Shown one piece after another: positions 1-9,169 of a stretch of DNA of 50,183 nucleotides (within the stretch, counting starts at the first letter, position 1; each line of letters opens with the position of its first letter). Below the pieces are notes generated by a model. The model did no database searches and was not told the DNA's origin. It saw only the letters and a program-made list of their open reading frames with translations. Source of the stretch: Chloroflexota bacterium (GTDB lineage: Bacteria; Chloroflexota; Dehalococcoidia; JACPPY01). Location: assembly GCA_016190755.1 (NCBI GenBank), contig JACPPY010000025.1, forward strand, positions 1-50,183. Direction: 5' to 3'. A program made the translations under genes and the position numbers.

Positions 1-18
1 CCGTGATGTGTTCCTAGT
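1..18 (-). pseudogene. Continuation (5' edge of C-terminal fragment) of the interrupted IS1595 transposase
   Basis: Reverse complement cta-gga-aca-cat-cac-gg = LGTHHG, the residues expected after KTWILG. Confidence 0.8.
13..18. repeat. Left copy of target-site duplication CCTAGT
   Basis: Identical hexamer directly abutting both element ends. Confidence 0.85.
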
Positions 19-284
19 TGTTTCCGCTCGGGTCGGGGGGCCGGGGACAGCTTGGGATACGTGACCGGGTAGATGTATGATGAGGGGCAAAAAGGAAAGG
101 ACCCGCCTTTCACCTCCGGGAAGAGTGTTTGAAAAGCAGGTCCTGACGTGGCCTGATACTACTACACTCCAGCTATTCTCCACAAGACGGCTTCACAGAG
201 TGCCTTGCCTGCGGGGCGAGAGTTCACGGGCATGGCTCACGTCTGCGGCAAGCCATCGCTGACGGCTTCAAACAATGGCATAAG

Positions 285-689
285 GTGCGCCGCTTCCAAT
301 GCACCAATTGTCGGAAGACTTTTACCTGCTTGCCGCACTTCCTGCTGCCCTTCAAGCATTATGTGGCAGCGGAGATTGAACTGGTGCTGCGCCATCTGTT
401 TGACGGCGGGAGGCTGTCAGAGTCACCCTCCGGGGCGGACGACAGTACCCTACGGCGCTGGTGGAACGAGTTCAGCCACAAGCTGGGCCAGTGGGCTGGG
501 GCACTGGAGTCACTGGCCTACCAACTGTTCTCTCGTTCTCCGAGCCTCATCCGTCACTCCCATCCCCTGCACAGGCTGGAAGAGGTCTTGTCCCGGCTGC
601 CGTCTTTGCCCCGACACGTCGGGGTGATGGTCCATGCCTTATGGTGGCTGACAGGAGCCCACCAACTTCGCCTTCCACGACCGCCCTGA
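285..689 (+). CDS. Zinc-ribbon transposon-associated protein (DUF6431-like); probably starts further upstream (frame open from about 147)
   Basis: Upstream in-frame reading ...GFTECLACGARVHGHGSRLRQAIADGFKQWHKVRRFQCTNCRKTFTCLP gives paired CxxC motifs; sits directly 5' of the transposase. Confidence 0.6.
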   Translation: MRRFQCTNCRKTFTCLPHFLLPFKHYVAAEIELVLRHLFDGGRLSESPSGADDSTLRRWWNEFSHKLGQWAGALESLAYQLFSRSPSLIRHSHPLHRLEEVLSRLPSLPRHVGVMVHALWWLTGAHQLRLPRPP

Positions 690-735
690 GCCGTCCTACA
701 CTGGTGTCAACTCTTGAGAAAGGAGATGACACCGC

Positions 736-2097
736 GTGAGAAAGGAACAACTGGACCAGGCCAGGGAGGAAGGGCTGCGGCGCTACCGGATTATCGCCCC
801 ACTGCTGGAGGAAGGATTGACGGAAAGTGAGCAGCGCGCTGTCCGCCGGCTGATCCGGGAAAAGGAATGCCTCTCGGGCCGGACCCTGCGCCGTTATGTG
901 GCTGCCTTCAAGCGAGGTGGGTTTGATGCTTTGCTGCCCGGGGAGCGTAAGGACAAGGGACGTTGTAAGGCCATTGCGCCGCAAGCCCTGGAAATGGCGG
1001 CCGAACTGCGCCGGGAGCTCCCGGGCCGCAGCGCAGAGCGCATCCGGCAACTCCTGGCGAGCCAGGGCTATGATGTCGCCCGCTCGACACTGGAACGTCA
1101 GCTCAGACAGCAGGGCTTGAGCGGCCGGGAGATCGAGGCGGAGCGAAAGTCCACCTTGGGCAGAGCCAGCCGCCGCTTCAACCGGGTAGGACGCAACACC
1201 CTCTGGCAGGCCGATATCAAATATGGGCCCTACCTGCCCCGATTGTATCGGGGCCTGCCCGACGCGGACCGTACCGGGCGGAAGATGCGCACCTACCTGA
1301 TGGCCATCATCGATGATGCCACGCGGCTGGTGGTCCACGGCGAATTCTACGATAACCAGAGGCTGCCGGTCCTGGAGGATGCTCTGCGCAAGGCCATCAT
1401 CAGGTGCGGGGCTCCTGACGCCCTGTACGTGGATAATGGCAAGGTCTTCGTCTCCCAGTGGCTGCGCCTGGCCTGCGCCAAACTACGTATCCGCCATTTG
1501 AACACCAGGGCTTACTCTCCGGAAGCAAAGGGGAAGGTTGAGAGATTCAATCGCAGCGTCGAGGAATTCCTGCAGGAAGCGCAACTGGAAAAGCCCCAGA
1601 CCCTGGAGCAGCTCAACGGGCTCTTCCGGGCCTGGCTGTCGGAGGGCTATAACCACCGGCAGCACTCGTCACTGGCCGATAAAAGTCCGGCCGAGGCCTT
1701 TATTCAAGATAGCAAAGCCCTGCGCTTCCCCAGCCCGGAAGCGTTGAGGGATGCCTTCTTATGGGAGAAGAGCCCCACAGTGGACAAAAGTGGCTGCTTC
1801 TCCCTCTGCGGCCTGCGCTACGATGCCGGAGTGGAGTATGTGCGCAAGAAGGTGCTGGTGCGCTATGACCCCTTCGACCTCTCCGTGGTGGAGGTGTGGT
1901 ACGGCGGTGAGAAAAGGAAGCTGGTCTCGCCGCTCAGTATTGGCGAGTACAACCACAATGTGAAGAAGCCGGCCCTTGAGTTGGAGAAAGCCAGCCAGTC
2001 TCGGCTGTTGCGGCTATTCGAGGCGGAAAGCAAGAAAAGGCTGAAGCAGCAACTGGGCGCCTTCCGCCTGGGCCAGGAGGATAGCAACCATGTTTGA
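736..2097 (+). CDS. DDE (rve-fold) transposase with N-terminal HTH and Mu-type C-terminal region
   Basis: LWQADIKYG / LYVDNGKVF / SPEAKGKVERFNRSVEEF match the D, D, E catalytic motifs of the retroviral-integrase superfamily. Confidence 0.92.
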   Translation: MRKEQLDQAREEGLRRYRIIAPLLEEGLTESEQRAVRRLIREKECLSGRTLRRYVAAFKRGGFDALLPGERKDKGRCKAIAPQALEMAAELRRELPGRSAERIRQLLASQGYDVARSTLERQLRQQGLSGREIEAERKSTLGRASRRFNRVGRNTLWQADIKYGPYLPRLYRGLPDADRTGRKMRTYLMAIIDDATRLVVHGEFYDNQRLPVLEDALRKAIIRCGAPDALYVDNGKVFVSQWLRLACAKLRIRHLNTRAYSPEAKGKVERFNRSVEEFLQEAQLEKPQTLEQLNGLFRAWLSEGYNHRQHSSLADKSPAEAFIQDSKALRFPSPEALRDAFLWEKSPTVDKSGCFSLCGLRYDAGVEYVRKKVLVRYDPFDLSVVEVWYGGEKRKLVSPLSIGEYNHNVKKPALELEKASQSRLLRLFEAESKKRLKQQLGAFRLGQEDSNHV

Positions 2098-2893
2098 GGC
2101 GTACTTCGGGTTCAGCGGCACGCCCTTCTCAAGGGACATCCCGGTAAAGGAGCTACTGGACAGGGAAAGCGGCAAAGAGCTGCACGGCAGGCTGAACTAC
2201 GTAGCCCGGACTCGCTCCTTCGGCGTCTTCACCGGCGACGCCGGGACGGGTAAGACCACGGCCATCCGCCGCTTCTGCCAGGAGTTGGATGGCAACTGCT
2301 ACCGCGTCCTCTACCTCTCCGATTCGGCGCTGACGCCGCGCAACTTCTACTGGGAGACCCTGCATGAACTGGGCTATGAGCCGCGCTTCTACCGCTCTGA
2401 CGCCAAACGGCAGCTACAGAAGGCCCTGGCGGTGCTGGTGGACAACGAGAGGAAGAGCCCGGTGGTCATCGTGGATGAAGCTCACCTGCTCACCCGTGAG
2501 ATGCTGGAGGAAATCCGCTTTCTGCTCAATGTGCGGATGGACTCCTACAGCGCCCTGAGCCTGATACTGGTAGGGCAGACGGAGCTGCGGGAGACGCTGA
2601 AGCTACAGGCCAACAAGGCCATCTCACAGAGGGTGGACATGCGATTCCATCTGCCGGCGCTCTCCAGGGAGGAAACCGCCGCCTACATCGCCAAACACCT
2701 GGCGGCGGTCAAGGCGCCAGGGGAGATCTTCACCCCGGCTGCCATGGGGGTGATGCATGAATACTGCGAGGGTATCCCGCGCAAGGTGAACAAGGTCGCC
2801 ACAGCCTGCCTGATGGCGGCAGCGGGAGGCAATCAGAAGCTCATCGATGACCATCTGGTGAGAGTAGTGATTGAGAGTGAGTTCGAAGGGTGA
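2090..2893 (+). CDS. AAA ATPase, ExeA/TniB-like transposition protein
   Basis: Walker A GDAGTGKTT, Walker B VVIVDEAH; overlaps the transposase stop. Confidence 0.9.
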   Translation: MFEAYFGFSGTPFSRDIPVKELLDRESGKELHGRLNYVARTRSFGVFTGDAGTGKTTAIRRFCQELDGNCYRVLYLSDSALTPRNFYWETLHELGYEPRFYRSDAKRQLQKALAVLVDNERKSPVVIVDEAHLLTREMLEEIRFLLNVRMDSYSALSLILVGQTELRETLKLQANKAISQRVDMRFHLPALSREETAAYIAKHLAAVKAPGEIFTPAAMGVMHEYCEGIPRKVNKVATACLMAAAGGNQKLIDDHLVRVVIESEFEG

Positions 2894-3000
2894 GAAAGAC
2901 TGGGGCGGGGTCAACAGCTCCGCCCCGGTCAGTCAGGTCAAGCCGCCGGAGTGGCCATAGAAATCGGGCTGGAGGCGGCTACGGAACGTGAGCCGCTACA

Positions 3001-3006
3001 CCTAGT
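3001..3006. repeat. Right copy of target-site duplication CCTAGT
   Basis: Identical hexamer directly abutting both element ends. Confidence 0.85.
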
Positions 3007-3770
3007 ATCCATGTCTTCAGGTTGGAGAATACTCGATGTATATGAGGTATCTCTCCAGTTACAATATGCTTGTAGCCAGCTCCTTCAAGACCAGAATATC
3101 CAGACCAATCGTCTGTCTTAATGGTTGAACCTGGCTCGATATGTTCTCTAATAAAGGCAGTCAGTGTAGCACTACTCGCATTAGGAATAACCTTCAGTCT
3201 GACGCGATTTGCATACTTGCCTTGAAGGTCTACTGCTCCGACAACGAGTACCTTGTTCGCAGCGCCTCGACCACGCCCTGCTCCCTCGCCATGCCTTTCG
3301 CCACCGATAAATGTCTCGTCTACTTCAACTATTCCGTTTAGCTTTGTTCTGCCAGGTTTTACCATAGCCGAGCGCAGTTTGTGGAGCATAGCAAAGGCTG
3401 TAGCATAGTTCTTCAGACCTACTTGCCTCTGAAACTGCAAAGCTGACATACCCGGTGTTTGTGTAGTAACTAAGTAAGCAGCTTGAAGCCATAATGGAAT
3501 AGGTACTCTAGACCGGTGCATAACCGTTCCTGCCGTTACCGACGCTTCGTATCTACATGACTTACATTGAAGTAGCTCCCGAGTAGCTTTCCACCAATAC
3601 TCCTTACCGCTACACCGTGGGCAGACGAATCCATCTGGCCAACGTGACTGAATCAGAAAAGCTAATTGAGCTTCCTCCGTAGGAAATTGCCTCTGAAACT
3701 CGAAAATCGTTTTGGGGAAGTCAGGACGTGGCATCTGGTTTCTCCTTGTCAGACATATAATTCGTTTCAT
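3001..3770 (-). pseudogene. IS1595-family (ISXO2-like) transposase, C-terminus separated by transposon insertion; likely start about 3734 (MPRPDFPK)
   Basis: CPRCSGKEY zinc ribbon, VDETFIGGE, DDWSGY, HIHRVFSNLKTWILG; frame continues as LGTHHG on the reverse strand of 1-18. Confidence 0.9.
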
Positions 3771-4182
3771 CTGTCAACCTGAGGTGTCTGATTGTTCGTT
3801 TCAACTGTTCAATCTCCAGCTTATGTCTCTCCTCTTCCTGCTCGAACCGTTTCTTGTCTCGCTCCTCTCGTAACCGTGCCTGTTCTTCTCTTTGTGCTGC
3901 TTCTAGACTGGCCTTATCCTCTCTACGACGAACAACAATGGCTGCAACCCCGCTGAAGACTGCCCCAAGTATCAGCGATAGCAATGCTAACCATTTGAAA
4001 AGTGTGGTATGTGTAGCACCATCAGACATAGCTGTGGTAAAGAATCCATAAGCACCAGCTACTCCCGAGACTCCAAGACCCATAAAAATGACTTCCATAT
4101 TATCCCTCAGCCAGCAGTACACATCTTTGATATCTGAGGGTATTCTACCTCTAGTAGTCGTGTGAGTTAACCTGATAGGCAT
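3721..4182 (-). CDS. Small membrane protein, predicted TM segments followed by a charged coiled coil; start may be internal at about 4098
   Basis: Hydrophobic segments VIFMGLGVSGVAGAYGFF and LFKWLALLSLILGAVFSGVAAIVV, then an E/K/R-rich helix; overlaps the IS1595 start region. Confidence 0.5.
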   Translation of the reverse strand: MPIRLTHTTTRGRIPSDIKDVYCWLRDNMEVIFMGLGVSGVAGAYGFFTTAMSDGATHTTLFKWLALLSLILGAVFSGVAAIVVRRREDKASLEAAQREEQARLREERDKKRFEQEEERHKLEIEQLKRTIRHLRLTDETNYMSDKEKPDATS

Positions 4183-4500
4183 GTGCCCGAATTGCGGAGG
4201 AGTGGTGAAGACCGACGGCGTTTCGTTTGGTGAGCCGATACCACAGGACGTGGCGGAAAAGAGCCTAGAAGAGGCGAGAAGTGCGACGTGATGCTCATCT
4301 GTGGCACCTCGGCTGTGGTATGCCCTTTTGCGAGCCTTCCTCGGGTCGCCGCACGGAGGCGTGGCACCACTATAGTAGAGATCAACGCTGAGGCCACACC
4401 ACTTACACTTGAAGGTGTTTCAGATTACCTGATACAGGGCCGGACAGGGACGGTATTGCCCTTAATCGTTGCCATGGTCAAGGCACTGCGCAAAGACTAG
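4181..4500 (+). pseudogene. Sirtuin (Sir2 NAD-dependent deacylase) C-terminal remnant, 5'-truncated and frameshifted
   Basis: MCPNCGGVVKTDGVSFGEPIPQDVAEKSLEEAR, then in another frame CDVMLICGTSAVV...TTIVEINAEATPLT..SDYLIQGRTG. Confidence 0.82.
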
Positions 4501-4529
4501 CCTAAACCAAAATGGGATCCTTATACCCG

Positions 4530-4625
4530 CGCAGGCAGGTCTCCAGCCCGGGCGGGGAGTGAACGAAGGGGCACAGCCACCTCGAGTAATACAGTAATAG
4601 AAACAGTGCGCCTTCCCCTTCGGTC
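4530..4625 (-). repeat. Dispersed intergenic repeat, copy A
   Basis: Reverse complement contains GAAGGCGCACTGTTTCTATTACT ... GCCCCTTCGTTCACTCCCCGC ... GGAGACCTGCCT. Confidence 0.75.
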
Positions 4626-4850
4626 AGTGTAGCTTCCCTGATGTAATCTACCGGCGTTCCTTTGCCTCTTATGCCAAACTACAGCGCATCTTTGTGGCTG
4701 GAAAAGGACGACTCAGTATCGTCCTGAAGCGGGAATAGGTTATACGTACGTGACATAATGCAATGGTACAATGAAAGAAAAGGCCCCCCTTTGTCGTCAG
4801 CCATTCTTCACACCTGAAACAAAGAGGTTCGGGCTTCAGGGAGAGCTATC

Positions 4851-6251
4851 TTGGCGAGAAAGAATAGGGTAAGGACACTCGGTGAGCTAAGAATGTCGGG
4901 CTACCAAACATCTCCGGTCAAGGTGGAGATGCGGCGCAATCTGATATCAATATTGAGGGAAGGGAAGGAAATCTTCCCGGGCATTATTGGATACGATAAT
5001 ACGGTAGTCCCTCAGATTGAGAACGCTATACTGGCAGGCCAGGACATAGTTTTCCTTGGTGAGAGAGGCCAGGCGAAGTCGCGCATCATGAGGTTGCTGG
5101 TCGGCTTGCTCGATGTCGCGATACCTGCCATTGAGGGTTGCGAGATCAACGATAACCCGTTCTCCCCCGTGTGTCGGCAATGCCGGGAGAGGGTACGTGA
5201 GGAGGGTGATAACACAGGAATTATGTGGCTGACGCGAGAAGAGCGGTACTCGGAAAAACTGGCCACGCCGGATATTACCATTGCTGATCTGATCGGAGAC
5301 GTGGACCCGATAAAGGTGGCCGAAGGAAGGTATCTCTCAGACGAGAAGACGATTCACTATGGGCTCATTCCCAGGACGAACCGTGGAATACTTTGCATAA
5401 ATGAGCTGCCTGACCTTCCAGAACGCCTGCAGGTAGGACTTTTTAATGTGATGGAGGAACGGGATATCCAGATTAGAGGATATCGTATCAGGCTCCCACT
5501 GGATACGTTTGTCGCTGCCAGCGCAAATCCCGAGGACTACACGAACCGTGGAAGGATCATAACCCCTCTTAAGGACAGGTTCGGGGCCCAGGTCAGGACG
5601 CACTACCCAGCCGACGTTGACCACGAAATGGCCATAATGGATAAGGAAAGGTGGCGCAGTGCCGAAGGACCCGAGTGCTACGTCCCGTTGTTCATGAAGG
5701 AGACCATCGCAAGTATAACTCACCTGGCCAGGAAAAGCCCGGACGTCAACCAGACATCCGGAGTAAGTGTGAGGGTGTCCATATCCAACTACGAGACCAT
5801 TGTCAGCAACTCTGCCAGGCGCGCCCTCACTCTTGGTGAGAGAGCCGCTGTGCCCAGGATCAGTGACCTGCCGTATATTCATTCCTCCACAGCAGGCAAG
5901 ATCGAACTGGAGAGCTTCGAGGATGGCAAAGAAGGCAAAGTAGTAGACGACTTGATAAGAAAAGCAGTTCTTGAGGTGTTCAACCGGTACTATAGGGAAG
6001 ACAATCTCGAGAGCATAGTAGCTCGATTCAACGAAGGGTTTGCTATCGAGGTCTCAGACACAATGAACTCGAGGTCGTACATACGCTTGTTGGATGAAAA
6101 CCCGGGTTTGAAAGACGCGGTACGGAAGCTGGATTTACCTGAAAGCCCGGAGGCGACTGCTTCCGCCCTGGAGTTCGTACTGGAGGGGCTGCATCTGAAC
6201 CGCCGTCTCAATAAGGTTGAGATTAAGGGCAAGACAGTATACAGGCGCTAA
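4851..6251 (+). CDS. MoxR/Mg-chelatase ChlI-like AAA ATPase
   Basis: Walker A-like GERGQAKSR, GILCINELPDL, SANPEDYTNRGRIITPLKDRFGAQV. Confidence 0.85.
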   Translation: MARKNRVRTLGELRMSGYQTSPVKVEMRRNLISILREGKEIFPGIIGYDNTVVPQIENAILAGQDIVFLGERGQAKSRIMRLLVGLLDVAIPAIEGCEINDNPFSPVCRQCRERVREEGDNTGIMWLTREERYSEKLATPDITIADLIGDVDPIKVAEGRYLSDEKTIHYGLIPRTNRGILCINELPDLPERLQVGLFNVMEERDIQIRGYRIRLPLDTFVAASANPEDYTNRGRIITPLKDRFGAQVRTHYPADVDHEMAIMDKERWRSAEGPECYVPLFMKETIASITHLARKSPDVNQTSGVSVRVSISNYETIVSNSARRALTLGERAAVPRISDLPYIHSSTAGKIELESFEDGKEGKVVDDLIRKAVLEVFNRYYREDNLESIVARFNEGFAIEVSDTMNSRSYIRLLDENPGLKDAVRKLDLPESPEATASALEFVLEGLHLNRRLNKVEIKGKTVYRR

Positions 6252-6252
6252 C

Positions 6253-8277
6253 ATGAGGACGTTCAGGTATTCAAAATGGGATGGGAGCCAGGACTTACCT
6301 GGCATGGACAAGGATGAGCTCATGAATGAGCTCTCACGAGAGCTTGTCTCGTATGGCGATTTGAACGAAGTCCTTCGAGGCATGCAGCGCGAGGGTGTAT
6401 TCGCCAACCGTGGCACACGCATCCCCGGCATACAGGACCTGTTGCGCAAGCTTCGGCAGGTGAGGCAAGACTGGCTGGACAAGTACAACCTCGGATCGGT
6501 CATGGGAGACATACACCGCAAGCTGTCCGACATAGTAGAAACGGAGCGGCGCGAAATTCAGGAGCGATTAAACGAAGCACGCGGAAAGGCCGAACAGGAC
6601 GCCGACGGGCTCAGCCCGGAAATGCTAAAGAACCTGCTGCAGGTCGTCGAGGACATGGCTCAAAAGAACATGGAGAAGCTCAACAGCCTGCCTCAGGATG
6701 CCGGCGGCCGGATCAAAGAACTCACACAATACAATTTCATGGGGGAAAACTCCAAGCGCAAATTTCAGGACCTTCTGGAAACCCTGAGGAAGCATGCCCT
6801 GGAATCATACGCCCGCGACCTTGGTCAACGGGTGAAACAGATGGACCCTGATACCCTGGCAAGTATACGCCAGATGGCTGAGGCTATTAACAAGATGCTC
6901 GAGGAGCGGATGCGTGGCCATGAGCCAAATTTCAACAAGTTCCTGGAGCAATTTGGCGACTTCTTCGGTCCACAACCCCCTCAATCGCTTGACGATCTCA
7001 TAGAGCACCTACAGCAAGGCATGACACAGGCACAAGCACTACTGGACAATCTGTCCCCTGACGACAGTCAGGCGCTAAAAAACCTCATCCGGTCGGTCTT
7101 CGATGAGCGCACTCAATGCGAGCTGGCCCGGCTGGCGAACAACCTGGACGCTCTCCGCCCGTTAGAAAGGGGAACGAGGCGCTACCCGTTTTCCGGGGAA
7201 GAATCCATTTCTTATTCTGAGGCCTTGAAGCTGATTGAGTTGTTGCAGAAGTCTGAGGAGCTCGAAGGACAACTCAGGGATTCCCAGTATTCCGGTGCAC
7301 TGGAAGGTGTCAATGACAACCTGGCCAGGGAGGTAATGGGCGACGAAGGAGCCCAACAGCTGGAAACTATACGCGACATAGCCCGAGTCCTGGAAGAGGC
7401 CGGCTACATTAAGCGCACAGACCGTGGCTACGAACTGACGCCTCGTGGCATAAGGAAGCTAGGGCAGAGGGCATTGGGGGACATATTCGCCCAGCTGAGG
7501 CGAGACCGGGCTGGAAGTCACTGGATAAACCGTCGTGGTGTAGGAGTAGAAAAATCCGACGATACCAAAAAATACGAATTCGGAGACCACTTCCACCTGG
7601 ACCTGCAGAAAACGCTCACGAATGCGCTTTCCAGGGATACTGAAACGCCCGTGAGGCTGAAACCTGAAGACTTCGAAGTCTACGGTACGCACCAGGTCAC
7701 CCGCTCAGCGACCGCGCTCATGCTTGACCTAAGCCTTTCCATGCCTATGCGCGGCAACTTTGAGGCAGCCAAGCGGGTGGCCATTGCACTGGATGCCTTA
7801 ATCAGGAGCCAGTACCCTCAAGACACCCTGTTCATTATCGGCTTCTCAAGCTATGCGCGACGTGTGGCTAAGGAAAATCTCGCATCGCTATATTGGGACG
7901 AGTTGGACCCATACACCAACATACAACACGGCCTTTCCCTGGCGAAAAAGTTGCTTTCAAAGGAAAGGTGCAGCAATAAACAGATAATTCTGATAACAGA
8001 CGGCGAGCCTACGGCCCATGTTGAGGGAGGCATATTTTCTTTCCATTACCCGACCAGCTTCCGCACCATGCAATTGACACTCAAAGAAGTTAAAAATTGC
8101 ACGCAAAAAGGGATAGTAATAAACACTTTCATGCTGCAAAGTGCCAGCATGACCGGTGCGTTCGTGACACGCATGGCCCAGATCAACAAGGGCCGCATCT
8201 TCTTCGCCAATGCCAGCAGCCTGGGGCAGTACCTGCTTTGGGACTATGTGTCGAGCAAAAAGAGTAAGGTCATTTAG
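6253..8277 (+). CDS. VWA-domain protein (CoxE/BchD-like) partner of the upstream ATPase
   Basis: C-terminal MLDLSLSMPMRGNF (MIDAS DxSxS), ILITDGEPTAH; ORF track starts at 6217 but ATG 6253 follows the ATPase stop. Confidence 0.85.
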   Translation: MRTFRYSKWDGSQDLPGMDKDELMNELSRELVSYGDLNEVLRGMQREGVFANRGTRIPGIQDLLRKLRQVRQDWLDKYNLGSVMGDIHRKLSDIVETERREIQERLNEARGKAEQDADGLSPEMLKNLLQVVEDMAQKNMEKLNSLPQDAGGRIKELTQYNFMGENSKRKFQDLLETLRKHALESYARDLGQRVKQMDPDTLASIRQMAEAINKMLEERMRGHEPNFNKFLEQFGDFFGPQPPQSLDDLIEHLQQGMTQAQALLDNLSPDDSQALKNLIRSVFDERTQCELARLANNLDALRPLERGTRRYPFSGEESISYSEALKLIELLQKSEELEGQLRDSQYSGALEGVNDNLAREVMGDEGAQQLETIRDIARVLEEAGYIKRTDRGYELTPRGIRKLGQRALGDIFAQLRRDRAGSHWINRRGVGVEKSDDTKKYEFGDHFHLDLQKTLTNALSRDTETPVRLKPEDFEVYGTHQVTRSATALMLDLSLSMPMRGNFEAAKRVAIALDALIRSQYPQDTLFIIGFSSYARRVAKENLASLYWDELDPYTNIQHGLSLAKKLLSKERCSNKQIILITDGEPTAHVEGGIFSFHYPTSFRTMQLTLKEVKNCTQKGIVINTFMLQSASMTGAFVTRMAQINKGRIFFANASSLGQYLLWDYVSSKKSKVI

Positions 8278-8355
8278 ACTTCAACAATGCTCGTGAACGC
8301 CAAGTAGTTCAAGCCAGACTTGCCAGAATCCCAGCCGATTTTATACCGATTATAT

Positions 8356-8505
8356 TGATTCCAAAGTGGAAGGGGCACTGTTTGTATTAAGGAGCCCACA
8401 CCCCTGCACTCCCCTCTCCCCACCTTCACTTCGTTCAGGTGGGAGAGGGGAATTTCTTTTCCGAAGGGGCTGCGCCCCTTCGTTCACTCCCCGCTCAGGT
8501 TAGAA
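8356..8505 (+). repeat. Dispersed intergenic repeat, copy B (split by about 60 bp extra sequence)
   Basis: CCAAAGTGGAAGGGGCACTGTTTGTATTA ... CCGAAGGGGCTGCGCCCCTTCGTTCACTCCCCGCTCAGG. Confidence 0.75.
8409..8459 (+). terminator. Probable intrinsic terminator downstream of the VWA gene
   Basis: CCCCTCTCCCCACCT...AGGTGGGAGAGGGG stem, then AATTTCTTTT. Confidence 0.55.
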
Positions 8506-8818
8506 AGTAGGGTGGGCAGAGGCCCGACAGGGTACCCGTCTCAGGCGGATGCGGGACGAAGCCCACCATCTCCGTACACGGCGGGTCTCGTCCCTGCCTG
8601 GGGTGGTTTGAGTATTACCGCTCTCCCAAGGGCTCAGGAGCTATCCAGGGCACATCCTGTTGCTGCCGGACCTCTACCCGCCATACCGATTGTTTAGGGG
8701 TGTGTCATGTTTACTCCTCTCTCGGGCTGGAGAGCTGCCTGATCGCATATGATCTGAGGTCGGTCCTACGTGAGGGTGGTGGTCTGTGGGCAATGTAGCT
8801 TGCGGATGGGATGCAGGC

Positions 8819-9169
8819 TTACGCCGTGGCGAGCAAAAGCGCTAGCAAGTTCCAGTAGACTAAGCCTGTATAGGCTACGATGAGCCCCAGGCTGCTGGTC
8901 AACGCCACTCGAGGTTGCCTTCTGTAGACGTGCCACATAATAAGCACGCTGACCAGCGCTCCCACAGCCTTGATGGGTATGAAAAGCGGGCCGTCGACAA
9001 TCGAGCGCAGGAACGGATTCAGTTCTCTCGCCAGGTCATTGTGAACAAGGAAACTGGTTATTAGACCGTCGGCAACCACCAACACGAACATTATTCCCAG
9101 GAGCAACCTCATAGTGTTGCCCGTTATGCGAAAACGCCTGGCAGCTCCGTTGTTATCTGTTTGGATCAT
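8819..9169 (-). CDS. DUF5658-like small membrane protein
   Basis: VADGLITSFLVHNDLARELNPFL motif and hydrophobic segments. Confidence 0.6.
   Translation of the reverse strand: MIQTDNNGAARRFRITGNTMRLLLGIMFVLVVADGLITSFLVHNDLARELNPFLRSIVDGPLFIPIKAVGALVSVLIMWHVYRRQPRVALTSSLGLIVAYTGLVYWNLLALLLATA

Larger units (their letters stand above)
19..3000 (+). mobile_element. Three-gene DDE/AAA-ATPase transposon (TniA/TniB- or IS481/ExeA-like) with TGT...ACA ends and 6-bp target duplication CCTAGT
   Basis: CCTAGT at 13-18 and 3001-3006 flanks the element. Left end TGTTTCCGCTC, right end (reverse complement) TGTAGCGGCTC. Removing 19-3000 plus one CCTAGT restores the IS1595 transposase frame ...LKTWILGTHHG... 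Confidence 0.88.

Noticed and set aside
547-1338. 263-aa minus-strand ORF opposite the transposase
   Set aside because: Antisense shadow of a clear DDE transposase; no recognisable domain
5337-5882. 181-aa minus-strand ORF
   Set aside because: Antisense to the conserved MoxR-like ATPase
8512-8697. Small plus-strand ORF between the VWA gene and the DUF5658-like gene
   Set aside because: No coding signature; lies amid repeat-like intergenic sequence
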